Shown: one piece after another, positions 8,172 to 15,284 of the stretch
Position numbering within the stretch: the stretch's first letter is position 1
How the letters are laid out: every line of letters starts with the position of its first letter
Assembly: GCF_019049325.1 (NCBI RefSeq)
Contig: NZ_JAGMUO010000097.1
Coordinates: 765,882-829,881 of the forward strand
Length of the DNA stretch: 64,000 nt
DNA from: Streptomyces sp. AC512_CC834
GTDB lineage: Bacteria; Actinomycetota; Actinomycetes; Streptomycetales; Streptomycetaceae
Direction: 5' to 3'
Program-made: the position numbers and the translations under genes
Notes under the pieces: generated by a model
The model's input: the letters and a program-made list of their open reading frames with translations, nothing else
Told to the model about the DNA's origin: nothing
Database searches by the model: none

Positions 8172-9630
8172 GGAGCAGTTCCCCGGCCCCGTACTCGACC
8201 TCCTCGACGCGGCGGGCGACCGCACGGTGTTCGAGCACGGGGGCCGGGAGGTCTCGGGAGCCCGGCTCCTGGGCATGGTGCGCCGCGCGGTGAACGGCCT
8301 GCGGCGCCACGGCGTCGGGCCCGGCGACGGCGTCGCCATGCTGCTGGGGGTCGGCCCCGGGGCGTTCGCCGCGATCGTCGCCGCGCACGTCGTCGGAGCC
8401 CGGGTCGTCGGTGTGCGTCCCGGGCTGACCGGGCGTCAGCGGGAGCACCTCCTGCGGGGCGTCGCGGTAAGGGTCACCGACCGGCCCGACGGCCCGGCAA
8501 CCCGTGGGGCCGGGGTCGTCCTCGCGCTCGACGACCTGCTGTCGGCGCCGGACGACGGTGTCCGGCCGCGGGTCCTGGCGCGGCCCGGGGACGTCGCCCG
8601 GCTCCTGCACACCAGCGGCAGCACCGGCGTTCCCAAGGCGTGCGCCCAGACCTACGCGGCGATGACCGCGGGCTGGGCGCACCGGCCGGACGTCTGGCCG
8701 CCCGCGGTCCGCGAACTCGCCGGACGCCTGGACCGGTTCCTGGTGTTCGGCACCCTGGCCAGCCAGGTGATGATGGAGTACGGGCTGCTGGCACTCGCCG
8801 CCGGCGGCACCCTCGTCACCGCCGACCCGCCGGCCTTCCCCGATGCCCTGGTGCGCCACCGGGCGACCGCCAGCGTCATCACGGTGGCCCGGCTGACAAG
8901 ACTCGTGGCGAGCCGGCGCGAGTCGCCCGTGGACCTCGGCGGGCTGCGCGCGCTGATGGTGTCCGGGTCGCCGCTGGAGCCGGGACGGCTGCGGGAGGCC
9001 GCCGAGGTCCTCGGCCCGGTCGTCTTCCACGGCTACGGACAGACCGAGACCGGCATGATCTCCATGGCCACTCCCCAGGATCCGCCCGGTTCCCTCGGCG
9101 TGCCGCCCGTCGAGCTGGAGGTCAGGGACGCCTCGGCCCGCGCGCTCCCGCCCGGTACCGACGGTGAACTCTTCGTCCGTACCCCGTCGCAGAGTTCCGG
9201 CTACTGGCAGGAACCCGCCCTCACCGCCGAAGTGTTCTCCGACGGATGGGTGCGCACCCGCGACCTCGGGCGGCTCGACGCCTCGGGCCGGCTGTGGCTC
9301 ACGGGGCGGGTACGCGACGTGATCATCGTCAACGCCAACGTGTACTACGCCGGACCCGTCGAGCGGCTGCTCGCCGGCCACCCCGCGGTCGCCGAGGCGT
9401 ACGTCGTCGCCGTGCCCGACGACAGCACGGGCGAGGCCGTCCACGCCTTCGTCGTGCCCGCCGCCGGACACACCCCCGGCCTCGGCGAACTGAGCGCGCT
9501 GGTGGCGGCGGACCTGGGCGAGGCCTGCGCCCCGACCCGCCTCACCCTCCTCGACGAGGTGCCGCTCACGGCCGCCGGGAAGCCCGACAAACGGCGCCTG
9601 GCGGCAGAGACTCAGCAGGGCGCGCCCTGA
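8164..9630 (+). CDS. Class I adenylate-forming acyl/aryl-CoA ligase
   Basis: Adenylation enzyme of 488 residues from the ANL superfamily. It shows the P-loop LLHTSGSTGVPKACAQ, the A5 motif HGYGQTETGMIS, the core DGWVRTRDLG with hinge region LTGRVRDVII, and the C-terminal catalytic lysine in AAGKPDKRRL. It would activate a carboxylic acid as acyl-AMP and pass it to CoA or another thiol; no carrier protein gene is seen nearby. The TTG start is supported by AAGGAG four bases upstream and an 8-nt overlap with the flavoprotein gene. With a lyase predicted to make cinnamate-type acids in the same cluster, an aryl-acrylate is a reasonable but unproven substrate. Confidence 0.88.
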   Translation: MPEEQFPGPVLDLLDAAGDRTVFEHGGREVSGARLLGMVRRAVNGLRRHGVGPGDGVAMLLGVGPGAFAAIVAAHVVGARVVGVRPGLTGRQREHLLRGVAVRVTDRPDGPATRGAGVVLALDDLLSAPDDGVRPRVLARPGDVARLLHTSGSTGVPKACAQTYAAMTAGWAHRPDVWPPAVRELAGRLDRFLVFGTLASQVMMEYGLLALAAGGTLVTADPPAFPDALVRHRATASVITVARLTRLVASRRESPVDLGGLRALMVSGSPLEPGRLREAAEVLGPVVFHGYGQTETGMISMATPQDPPGSLGVPPVELEVRDASARALPPGTDGELFVRTPSQSSGYWQEPALTAEVFSDGWVRTRDLGRLDASGRLWLTGRVRDVIIVNANVYYAGPVERLLAGHPAVAEAYVVAVPDDSTGEAVHAFVVPAAGHTPGLGELSALVAADLGEACAPTRLTLLDEVPLTAAGKPDKRRLAAETQQGAP

Positions 9631-9643
9631 TCGGACCGTGTCT

Positions 9644-9688
9644 GGGATGTCAGGGATACCAGAGATACCAGGGATGCCAGGGATGCCC
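9644..9688. repeat. Five 9-bp tandem repeats in a convergent intergenic gap
   Basis: Units GGGATGTCA, GGGATACCA, GAGATACCA, GGGATGCCA and GGGATGCCC follow each other without gaps. The last unit also forms CCAGGG-atg-CCCTGG. They fill the 63-bp gap between the ligase and MFS genes, which converge here, so they may help end transcription from both sides. Confidence 0.75.
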
Positions 9689-9693
9689 TGGTG

Positions 9694-11205
9694 TCAGGGA
9701 CTGCCGGCCGAGTCGAGTTCGGTGTTCAGTCGGGCAGCGCCTTCGGGATGCCGGTCGGCGGCGTCGGGGTTGCTTCCGCGGACGGCCACCGCGCCCCCCG
9801 CGACGGCCATGGGGATCGCGACGAACACCGCGGCGGTGCGCATGCCTCCCGGCGCGGACAGGACCAGCGCGATGAGCGGGGGCCCGAAGGCCCCGCCGGA
9901 CTTGCCGGCGGCCGCGGCCCAGCCGCCGGCGGTCCCCCGGATGGCCGTGGGGTAGATCTCGGCCGTGTAGGGGCCGAGGAGCGCGATGACACCGGCGGTT
10001 CCGGCGAACAGCAGTATCACGGCGGTCAGGAGGACGGGCCGGCTGCCGTCCATCCCGATGACGGCCAGGGCGAGCAGGGCGGCGACGGTGACGCCCGCGT
10101 AGACGACCATGGTGCCCCTCGCCGACCAGCGCATGTAGAGCCAGGCGGCCACCACGCAGGTGGGGATGGCCAGCAGCGACGAGATGAACAGCAGCGTGGC
10201 GGCGGACATGTCGTGCCGGTCCGCCGCCTCCAGTTGGCTCGGCAGGAAGGTGATGAAGCCCCAGTAGACGAGGCCCCAGGCGAGTGCGTAGCCGCTGACG
10301 ACCAGCGTCTTCACTGTCTGGGGGTGCTTGAACAGGGTGGAGGCGGGGACGCGCACGCGCTGTGCCTGCCGGACGGTGAAGGCGGCCGATTCCGGAATCC
10401 ACCGGTTCAGCGCGAACAGGATCAGGATCAGCGGAAGCTGGGCGAACCACAGGATGCGCCACCCGGTCAGCGGGACGAGTACCGCGGCCAGTCCGGCGGA
10501 CGCCATGTAGCCGCCGGTGGTGGTGAGCCCGGCCTGGAGCACCATGATGGCCGCCCGGCGGCCGGGTGGCAGGCTCTCGGTCATCAGGGCGTAGACGACG
10601 GGCAGCATGCCGCCGGCCGCCATGCCCATCAGGGCGCACATGACCAGGATGCCGTTGAACGTCGGCATGGCGCCGCACACCGTCGTACCGAGAAAGAGCA
10701 GGGAAGCGATGAGGATGACGGCCCTGCGCCCGACGCGGTCCGCGGCGCGGCCTCCCACGAGTGATCCCAGCACCATGCCGCTCAGCGCCACGGTGGGCAA
10801 CCAGGAGACCTCGGCGGCGCTGAGGTGGAACTCGTCCCGCATGCCGGGCTGGATGAACGCAAGCGTGGCGGGTTTCATCTGGTCCACCATCAGCGCGAAA
10901 CTCAGCACGGCGATGAGGCGGTGCCGGTCCGCCGGGGTCGTCCGGGCCGGAGCGGGGTTGGCCGCGGGACCCGCTCCAGGGGGCTGCACGACCGCGAACC
11001 CGGAGATCACCACGCCCACGACGATGGCGGCCATGGCGAGCCACATCACCCACGACGTTCCCATCATGGCCATGTGGAATCCCATGGAGGCGGAGTCGAC
11101 GAACATCCACAGGTGCTGGGCGACACCGGCGCAGGTGAGCGCGACACCGGTCCAGAACACCAGGGGCCGGGGTATCAGCGGGGCCGGTTGCGGGGGCAGG
11201 GTCAA
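9694..11205 (-). CDS. MFS transporter, aromatic-acid:H+ symporter-like
   Basis: Major facilitator permease of about 503 residues. Residues 15-75 hold two extra hydrophobic helices (VFWTGVALTCAGVAQHL and WVMWLAMAAIVVGVVISG) before a twelve-helix MFS core. The loop 2-3 signature reads GGRAADRVGRRAVI and the matching central loop has PESAAF; the pattern resembles the AAHS/sugar-porter branch. It is last in a four-gene operon with P450, hydroxyacid oxidase and flavoprotein B. The TTG start overlaps the P450 stop (TTGA); a later GTG is possible, but would cut into the first helix. Likely role: export of the cluster product or uptake of an aromatic precursor. Confidence 0.85.
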   Translation of the reverse strand: MTLPPQPAPLIPRPLVFWTGVALTCAGVAQHLWMFVDSASMGFHMAMMGTSWVMWLAMAAIVVGVVISGFAVVQPPGAGPAANPAPARTTPADRHRLIAVLSFALMVDQMKPATLAFIQPGMRDEFHLSAAEVSWLPTVALSGMVLGSLVGGRAADRVGRRAVILIASLLFLGTTVCGAMPTFNGILVMCALMGMAAGGMLPVVYALMTESLPPGRRAAIMVLQAGLTTTGGYMASAGLAAVLVPLTGWRILWFAQLPLILILFALNRWIPESAAFTVRQAQRVRVPASTLFKHPQTVKTLVVSGYALAWGLVYWGFITFLPSQLEAADRHDMSAATLLFISSLLAIPTCVVAAWLYMRWSARGTMVVYAGVTVAALLALAVIGMDGSRPVLLTAVILLFAGTAGVIALLGPYTAEIYPTAIRGTAGGWAAAAGKSGGAFGPPLIALVLSAPGGMRTAAVFVAIPMAVAGGAVAVRGSNPDAADRHPEGAARLNTELDSAGSP

Positions 11206-12581
11206 TTTCCCGCCCCGTTCCCTCGCCCCGGGTGGGCGACCGGACAGTGCCCGGCCCGCCGCTCCCCGAAGTGGCGGGCCGCCGGACGCTGCCGGCGGGC
11301 GTGCAGCACCATGACCGTGCCGAGCACCAGTTGGCGTACGCCCCGGGTGACGTCCTCCACCCCGTCCCGCGCCCGTACGAAGCGGCGCAGCGCGCTCAGG
11401 CGGGGCGGCTCGGGAGGCAGGCCGCGCGGAATCAGCAGACAGGGCGCCCGGTGCGGAATGGAGCGGGTGTGCGACGCCGTCGAGTCCAGCCTGAACCGGC
11501 CGAGCACCTCGCGGACCGCGGCGCGCAGCACGAGCGGCGACAGCCGCCAGGCCGGGCAGGGGCGGTTCGCCGCCACGCCGTACGGGATGTGGTGGGCGTC
11601 CTTGGCGGCCAGCCGGGACCAGCGGTCCGGGTCGAACTCGTCGGGCTGTTCGTATCCGGTGGCGTGGTAGTCGGGGTAGCTGAAGCACACCACGGAGCCG
11701 GCCGGCAGCACGGTCGTGTCGCCGAGCGGGATCTCGCCGGTGGTGATGCGGTGGGCGATGCCGAACAGCGGGTACAGCCGCATCGTCTCGTCGAGCACCT
11801 GTGTGAGGTACCGGTCGTCCTCGGGGTCCGCCGCCAGGCGCTCCTGCACCCGCGGGTGGTGGGCGAGGGCGAGCAGGACGTGTGCGGTCGCCTCGGAAAG
11901 CTGAACGACCGCCGTGTTGAAGAAGGTCCCCTGGAGGTAGTGCACCTGTTCCGACGGCGACAGGGAGGCCGGCAGCCGGTGCGCCACGTCGCCGGCCGCG
12001 ACCCGGTCACGCAGATACGCCGTCAGCGCGGCCCGGCGCCGCGGATGGCGCAGACCGGTGCACTTCAGGGCGGTGATCACGTCGTTGGCGTGCGCGGTGA
12101 TCAGCTCCCGGGCGCGCGGCGGGCACGGTTCCCCGAAGACCAGCTCGTAGCAGAACGCGGCCCACGCGGGCATCACCAGGTCCCGCAGCCGTACGAGGCT
12201 GATCCGGTCGTCCGGCATCGCGTCCAGCACGTCGGCGACGGCGCGGCCGGCCGCCTCCGTGAGTCCGGCCGAGCCGCCGGCGACGATGCGCCGTGTCGTG
12301 GCGGCCACGTCCTCGTAGCGCTCGCCGGGCTCCAGGTGCTCCTGGTGCACCTCGGGACCCGGCGCCAGCCAGTACCAGAACAGGTCGGACAGGCCCGCCC
12401 CCTCGCTGCGCCCGTCCGCGGCCGGGTGGGCGTAGACCCGCTCGAACACGTCCGGTCCGTGGGTGGCGTTGGGCAGGGTCACCACCCGGTCGCCGTTGAC
12501 CTTCTCGAAGATGCGCACGCGCAGCGCCACCACCCCGCGCGGCAGCCACCAGGTGTCCGTCGCCGCCCTGTTCCTCACCAC
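11202..12581 (-). CDS. Cytochrome P450 with an atypical I-helix
   Basis: P450 of 459 residues. The K-helix ExxR is DETMRLYP (Glu265, Arg268), the PERF-like region is FDPDRW, and the haem ligand is Cys342 in IPYGVAANRPCPAW, a degenerate form of FGxGxHxCxG. The oxygen-activation helix reads FFNTAVVQLSEATAHV near residues 220-235 and lacks the usual acid-alcohol pair (A/G-G-x-D/E-T). About 70 residues follow the P450 fold (from about 390). GTG 12581 has GGAAGGG six bases upstream and overlaps the preceding gene. The missing acid-alcohol pair suggests a non-standard reaction. No ferredoxin gene is adjacent. Confidence 0.87.
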   Translation of the reverse strand: MVRNRAATDTWWLPRGVVALRVRIFEKVNGDRVVTLPNATHGPDVFERVYAHPAADGRSEGAGLSDLFWYWLAPGPEVHQEHLEPGERYEDVAATTRRIVAGGSAGLTEAAGRAVADVLDAMPDDRISLVRLRDLVMPAWAAFCYELVFGEPCPPRARELITAHANDVITALKCTGLRHPRRRAALTAYLRDRVAAGDVAHRLPASLSPSEQVHYLQGTFFNTAVVQLSEATAHVLLALAHHPRVQERLAADPEDDRYLTQVLDETMRLYPLFGIAHRITTGEIPLGDTTVLPAGSVVCFSYPDYHATGYEQPDEFDPDRWSRLAAKDAHHIPYGVAANRPCPAWRLSPLVLRAAVREVLGRFRLDSTASHTRSIPHRAPCLLIPRGLPPEPPRLSALRRFVRARDGVEDVTRGVRQLVLGTVMVLHARRQRPAARHFGERRAGHCPVAHPGRGNGAGN

Positions 12582-13645
12582 GTCGCACCCTTCCGGACGA
12601 CCATGTCGGCCGTCAGATCGGCGTTCCGGCACCCGCCGCAGAGGGCGAGCGTGTGGTCGTACTCGTCGCGCAGCGTCGCCAGGACGTGCCGTACGCCCGC
12701 CTCCCCCTCGGCGGCCAGACCCCACAGCACGGGGCGTCCCACGCCGACGGCCGCCGCGCCCAGCGCGAGCGCCACGGCGACGTCGCTGCCCCGGCGCACC
12801 CCGCCGTCGAGCAGGACCGGCACCCGGCCCGCGACCGCGTCGGCGATCGCGGGCAGGCAGTCCACGGCCGCCGGGACCGCGTCGCACTGGCGGCCCCCGT
12901 GGTTGGAGACGATCACCCCGGCCGCGCCGTGCTCGACGGCCAGCCGCGCGTCGTCCGGATGCAGAACTCCCTTGACCAGCACGGGAAGTGAGGTGCCGCG
13001 CAGGGCCTCGGCGAAGTCCGGCCAGCGGGCCGCCGGGGACATGGGGACGGCGGTGAGCGCGCCCGGCGCGGCACCGGGCAGGTCGCGCATGTTCTCCGCG
13101 GCGTAGCCGGGCGGCAGGTCGGTGAAGCCGTTGCGCAGGTCCCTGGTGTGCCGGCCGAACACCGGCGAGTCGACGGTGACCACCAGTGCCGTGCAGCCCG
13201 CCTCCTCGGCGCGCCGGACGAGCGCCGCGGTGACCTCCGGACGGGGGTGCAGGGAGAGCTGGAACCACACGGCCGGGTCCGGGGCCGCCTCGCGCGCCGC
13301 TGCGACGACGTCGAGGACCGCGGTGGTCGCGGCCGTCCCGGTCACCAGGACGGCGCCCTCGGCCGCGGCGGCACGGGCCGTGGCCCGCTCGCCGCCCCGG
13401 TGGAACAGCCGGTGGAAGGCGGTCGGCGCGACGATCACCGGTGCCGTTCGCCGGGCGCCCGGCAGATCGACGGCGGTGTCCCGCCCCTCGCCGCCGCGCA
13501 GCACCCTCGGCAGCAGCGCGTACCGGTCGAACGCCCGCTCGTTGCCGGCGAGGACGCGCTCCTCGCCCGCGCCGCCCGCCACGTAGTCGTAGTGAACCGG
13601 GTCCAGCACCTCGCGTGCCCTCTCGTGCAGTCGGCGGACCGTCAC
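12575..13645 (-). CDS. FMN-dependent alpha-hydroxyacid oxidase/dehydrogenase
   Basis: TIM-barrel flavoenzyme of 356 residues in the glycolate oxidase, lactate and mandelate dehydrogenase family. Marks include the N-terminal DYVAGGAGEE, TVDSPVFGRHTRD, the conserved lysine in LVKGVLHPDDA, the catalytic His and Arg in SNHGGRQCDA, and the phosphate-binding LLDGGVRRGSDV. It oxidises 2-hydroxy acids to 2-oxo acids. Its place in a cluster with an aromatic amino-acid lyase makes a mandelate- or aryl-lactate-like substrate plausible, but this is inference. The GTG start overlaps the stop of flavoprotein B (GTGA), and the stop overlaps the P450 start. Confidence 0.9.
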   Translation of the reverse strand: MTVRRLHERAREVLDPVHYDYVAGGAGEERVLAGNERAFDRYALLPRVLRGGEGRDTAVDLPGARRTAPVIVAPTAFHRLFHRGGERATARAAAAEGAVLVTGTAATTAVLDVVAAAREAAPDPAVWFQLSLHPRPEVTAALVRRAEEAGCTALVVTVDSPVFGRHTRDLRNGFTDLPPGYAAENMRDLPGAAPGALTAVPMSPAARWPDFAEALRGTSLPVLVKGVLHPDDARLAVEHGAAGVIVSNHGGRQCDAVPAAVDCLPAIADAVAGRVPVLLDGGVRRGSDVAVALALGAAAVGVGRPVLWGLAAEGEAGVRHVLATLRDEYDHTLALCGGCRNADLTADMVVRKGATW

Positions 13646-15222
13646 GGCGCCACCGGGGCGGCCGGGCTGCGGTGCGCGGCGAGGAAGGCCGCCAGCGGGG
13701 CGCGGTGGACCTCCTCGCTGTCCCACTCGTTCTCCAGGTTCTCCGTGATGTGGTGCTCGGCGACGAACGCGCCGTCCCGGTACCAGCGCACGACGGGATG
13801 CAGATAGCGGCCGTCCAGGCCGGTCACGTCCTGCTGGGACTTACGGCCCGCGGTGACGTCGAAGGGGTCGACCGAGTCGTGGTCCGCCCCGTACTCCAGG
13901 GTGATCACCGCGTACGCGTCGGCCTCGCCGAAGTCTCCGGCGCGCACCGCGCCCGGCACGTGGTCGACGGGCACCTCCTCGGCGTAGCGCAGCGTGCCGT
14001 CCGGGGCGAGCAGCAGCAGGTCACCGAGGACGGCGAACTGCTGCCACAGCGCGGAGGAGCGGTTGACGCGGGCGATCACCGTGTCGACGGCCCGCTCCGT
14101 GGCGTCCCCGAGTACCGTCACCGGCCAGGGCTCGCCGTGGTGGCGCTGCCGCAGTCCCCGGTGCAGGGCCCGCACCGTGTAGCGGAAGCCGTGGATGAAG
14201 CCGGTCGTCGACTTCCTGAAGTCGCGGCCCTGCATCAGCGTGCCCGCGAAGTACAGGCCGGGCACGTTGACCGACTCGCCCAGCGGCGTCAGTGCCGGGA
14301 AGCGGCCGTCGACGATCCGCTCCGGCGTGCAGGTGTCGTCGAAGACCGAGGCGTCGAACCGGAACCCGGTCGCGACGATCACCCGGTCGTAGCGGAGTTC
14401 CTTGACCACCTCGTCGGCCCGCTCGAAGGCGACCGGGACCCGGAAGCCGTCCGCGTCCCGGTGGACGGCGAGCACCCGGCCGTCGAGGAGGGCGTTCTGC
14501 GACTTCAACTGGTAGCTGTCCAGGAAGTTGTTGTAGACGGCGCGCAGGTGTCCCACATAGTGCGTCCGCCAGGCCAGGTTCAGCGAGCCCGAGCCGACGA
14601 CGTGGATGACGGCGGCGGTCTCCATCAGGTTCTCGGCCGTCTCGAAGGCGGAGTTGCCCCGACCGATGATGAGCACCCGCTGATCGGTGTAGGACTGTGG
14701 ATCGGTGTCGATCGTGTCGTAGCGTTCGGCCAGCTCGACGCCCGGGATCGCCGGCAGGTTCGGCAGCGGCATTCCGGTGGCCGCCACCAGCCGCCGGGCC
14801 CGCCACGTCTTTCCGGAGTCGTCGGTGACGGTGAAGCCCTCGGCGTCGTGGTCGCGGGAGACCTTCTGGACGGCGGTGTCGTACCGCACGCGCACCCCGG
14901 TCCGGGTGGCGAAGTCCGACAGGTAGCGCACCAGGTCGTCGGCCGGCGGGAAGTAGCGAGGACTGTACCGGGTGAACAGCAGCTCCGGGTCGTCGCTCAG
15001 CAGGGAGTTCCAGTCCATCCGCAGCCGCAGCTCCGGATCGTCGTACCCGGTGTGCACCTTGTTGTTCGAGATCAGATGGCGGTGCCGGGGAAACCGCGTG
15101 AAGAACGTGCCCGGACCACTGCCGCGCTCCAGAACGACGTAGTCCGCGCCGTCCCGCTCCAGGAAGGCGGCGAGTTGCAGTCCGGCGGGCCCCGCTCCGA
15201 TGATCAGATAGTCATGGGTCAT
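13642..15222 (-). CDS. FOXRED2-like FAD-dependent monooxygenase/oxidoreductase B
   Basis: Flavoprotein of 526 residues, paralogue of the gene at 6627-8171 along its whole length: IIGAGPAGLQLAAFLERDG for FAD, FTRFPRHRHLISNNK, DWNSLLSDDPELLF, a second Rossmann motif GRGNSAFETAEN, HYVGHLRAVYNNFLD, and the C-terminal HITENLENEWD. It is the first gene of the minus-strand operon. ATG 15222 has no ribosome site; a -10-like TAGCTT ends seven bases before the predicted transcript start at 15223, so the mRNA is probably leaderless. Two such enzymes in one cluster may act in succession or as a pair. Confidence 0.85.
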   Translation of the reverse strand: MTHDYLIIGAGPAGLQLAAFLERDGADYVVLERGSGPGTFFTRFPRHRHLISNNKVHTGYDDPELRLRMDWNSLLSDDPELLFTRYSPRYFPPADDLVRYLSDFATRTGVRVRYDTAVQKVSRDHDAEGFTVTDDSGKTWRARRLVAATGMPLPNLPAIPGVELAERYDTIDTDPQSYTDQRVLIIGRGNSAFETAENLMETAAVIHVVGSGSLNLAWRTHYVGHLRAVYNNFLDSYQLKSQNALLDGRVLAVHRDADGFRVPVAFERADEVVKELRYDRVIVATGFRFDASVFDDTCTPERIVDGRFPALTPLGESVNVPGLYFAGTLMQGRDFRKSTTGFIHGFRYTVRALHRGLRQRHHGEPWPVTVLGDATERAVDTVIARVNRSSALWQQFAVLGDLLLLAPDGTLRYAEEVPVDHVPGAVRAGDFGEADAYAVITLEYGADHDSVDPFDVTAGRKSQQDVTGLDGRYLHPVVRWYRDGAFVAEHHITENLENEWDSEEVHRAPLAAFLAAHRSPAAPVAP

Positions 15223-15229
15223 GGTCCGG

Positions 15230-15277
15230 AAGCTATCCACCGGATTTCAGAGCGCTCTGAGATTCCCCGCCTACGTT
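15230..15277. promoter_or_regulatory. Symmetric divergent promoter with one central 14-bp palindrome
   Basis: TCAGAGCGCTCTGA at 15247-15260 is a perfect palindrome. Eleven bases to its right lies TACGTT (15272-15277), the -10 for the lyase, and eleven bases to its left, on the minus strand, TAGCTT (15235-15230), the -10 for flavoprotein B. Predicted transcript starts near 15284 and 15223 fall within one base of the GTG at 15285 and the ATG at 15222. One dimeric regulator bound here would cover both -35 regions. Confidence 0.75.
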
Positions 15278-15284
15278 CTTGGAC

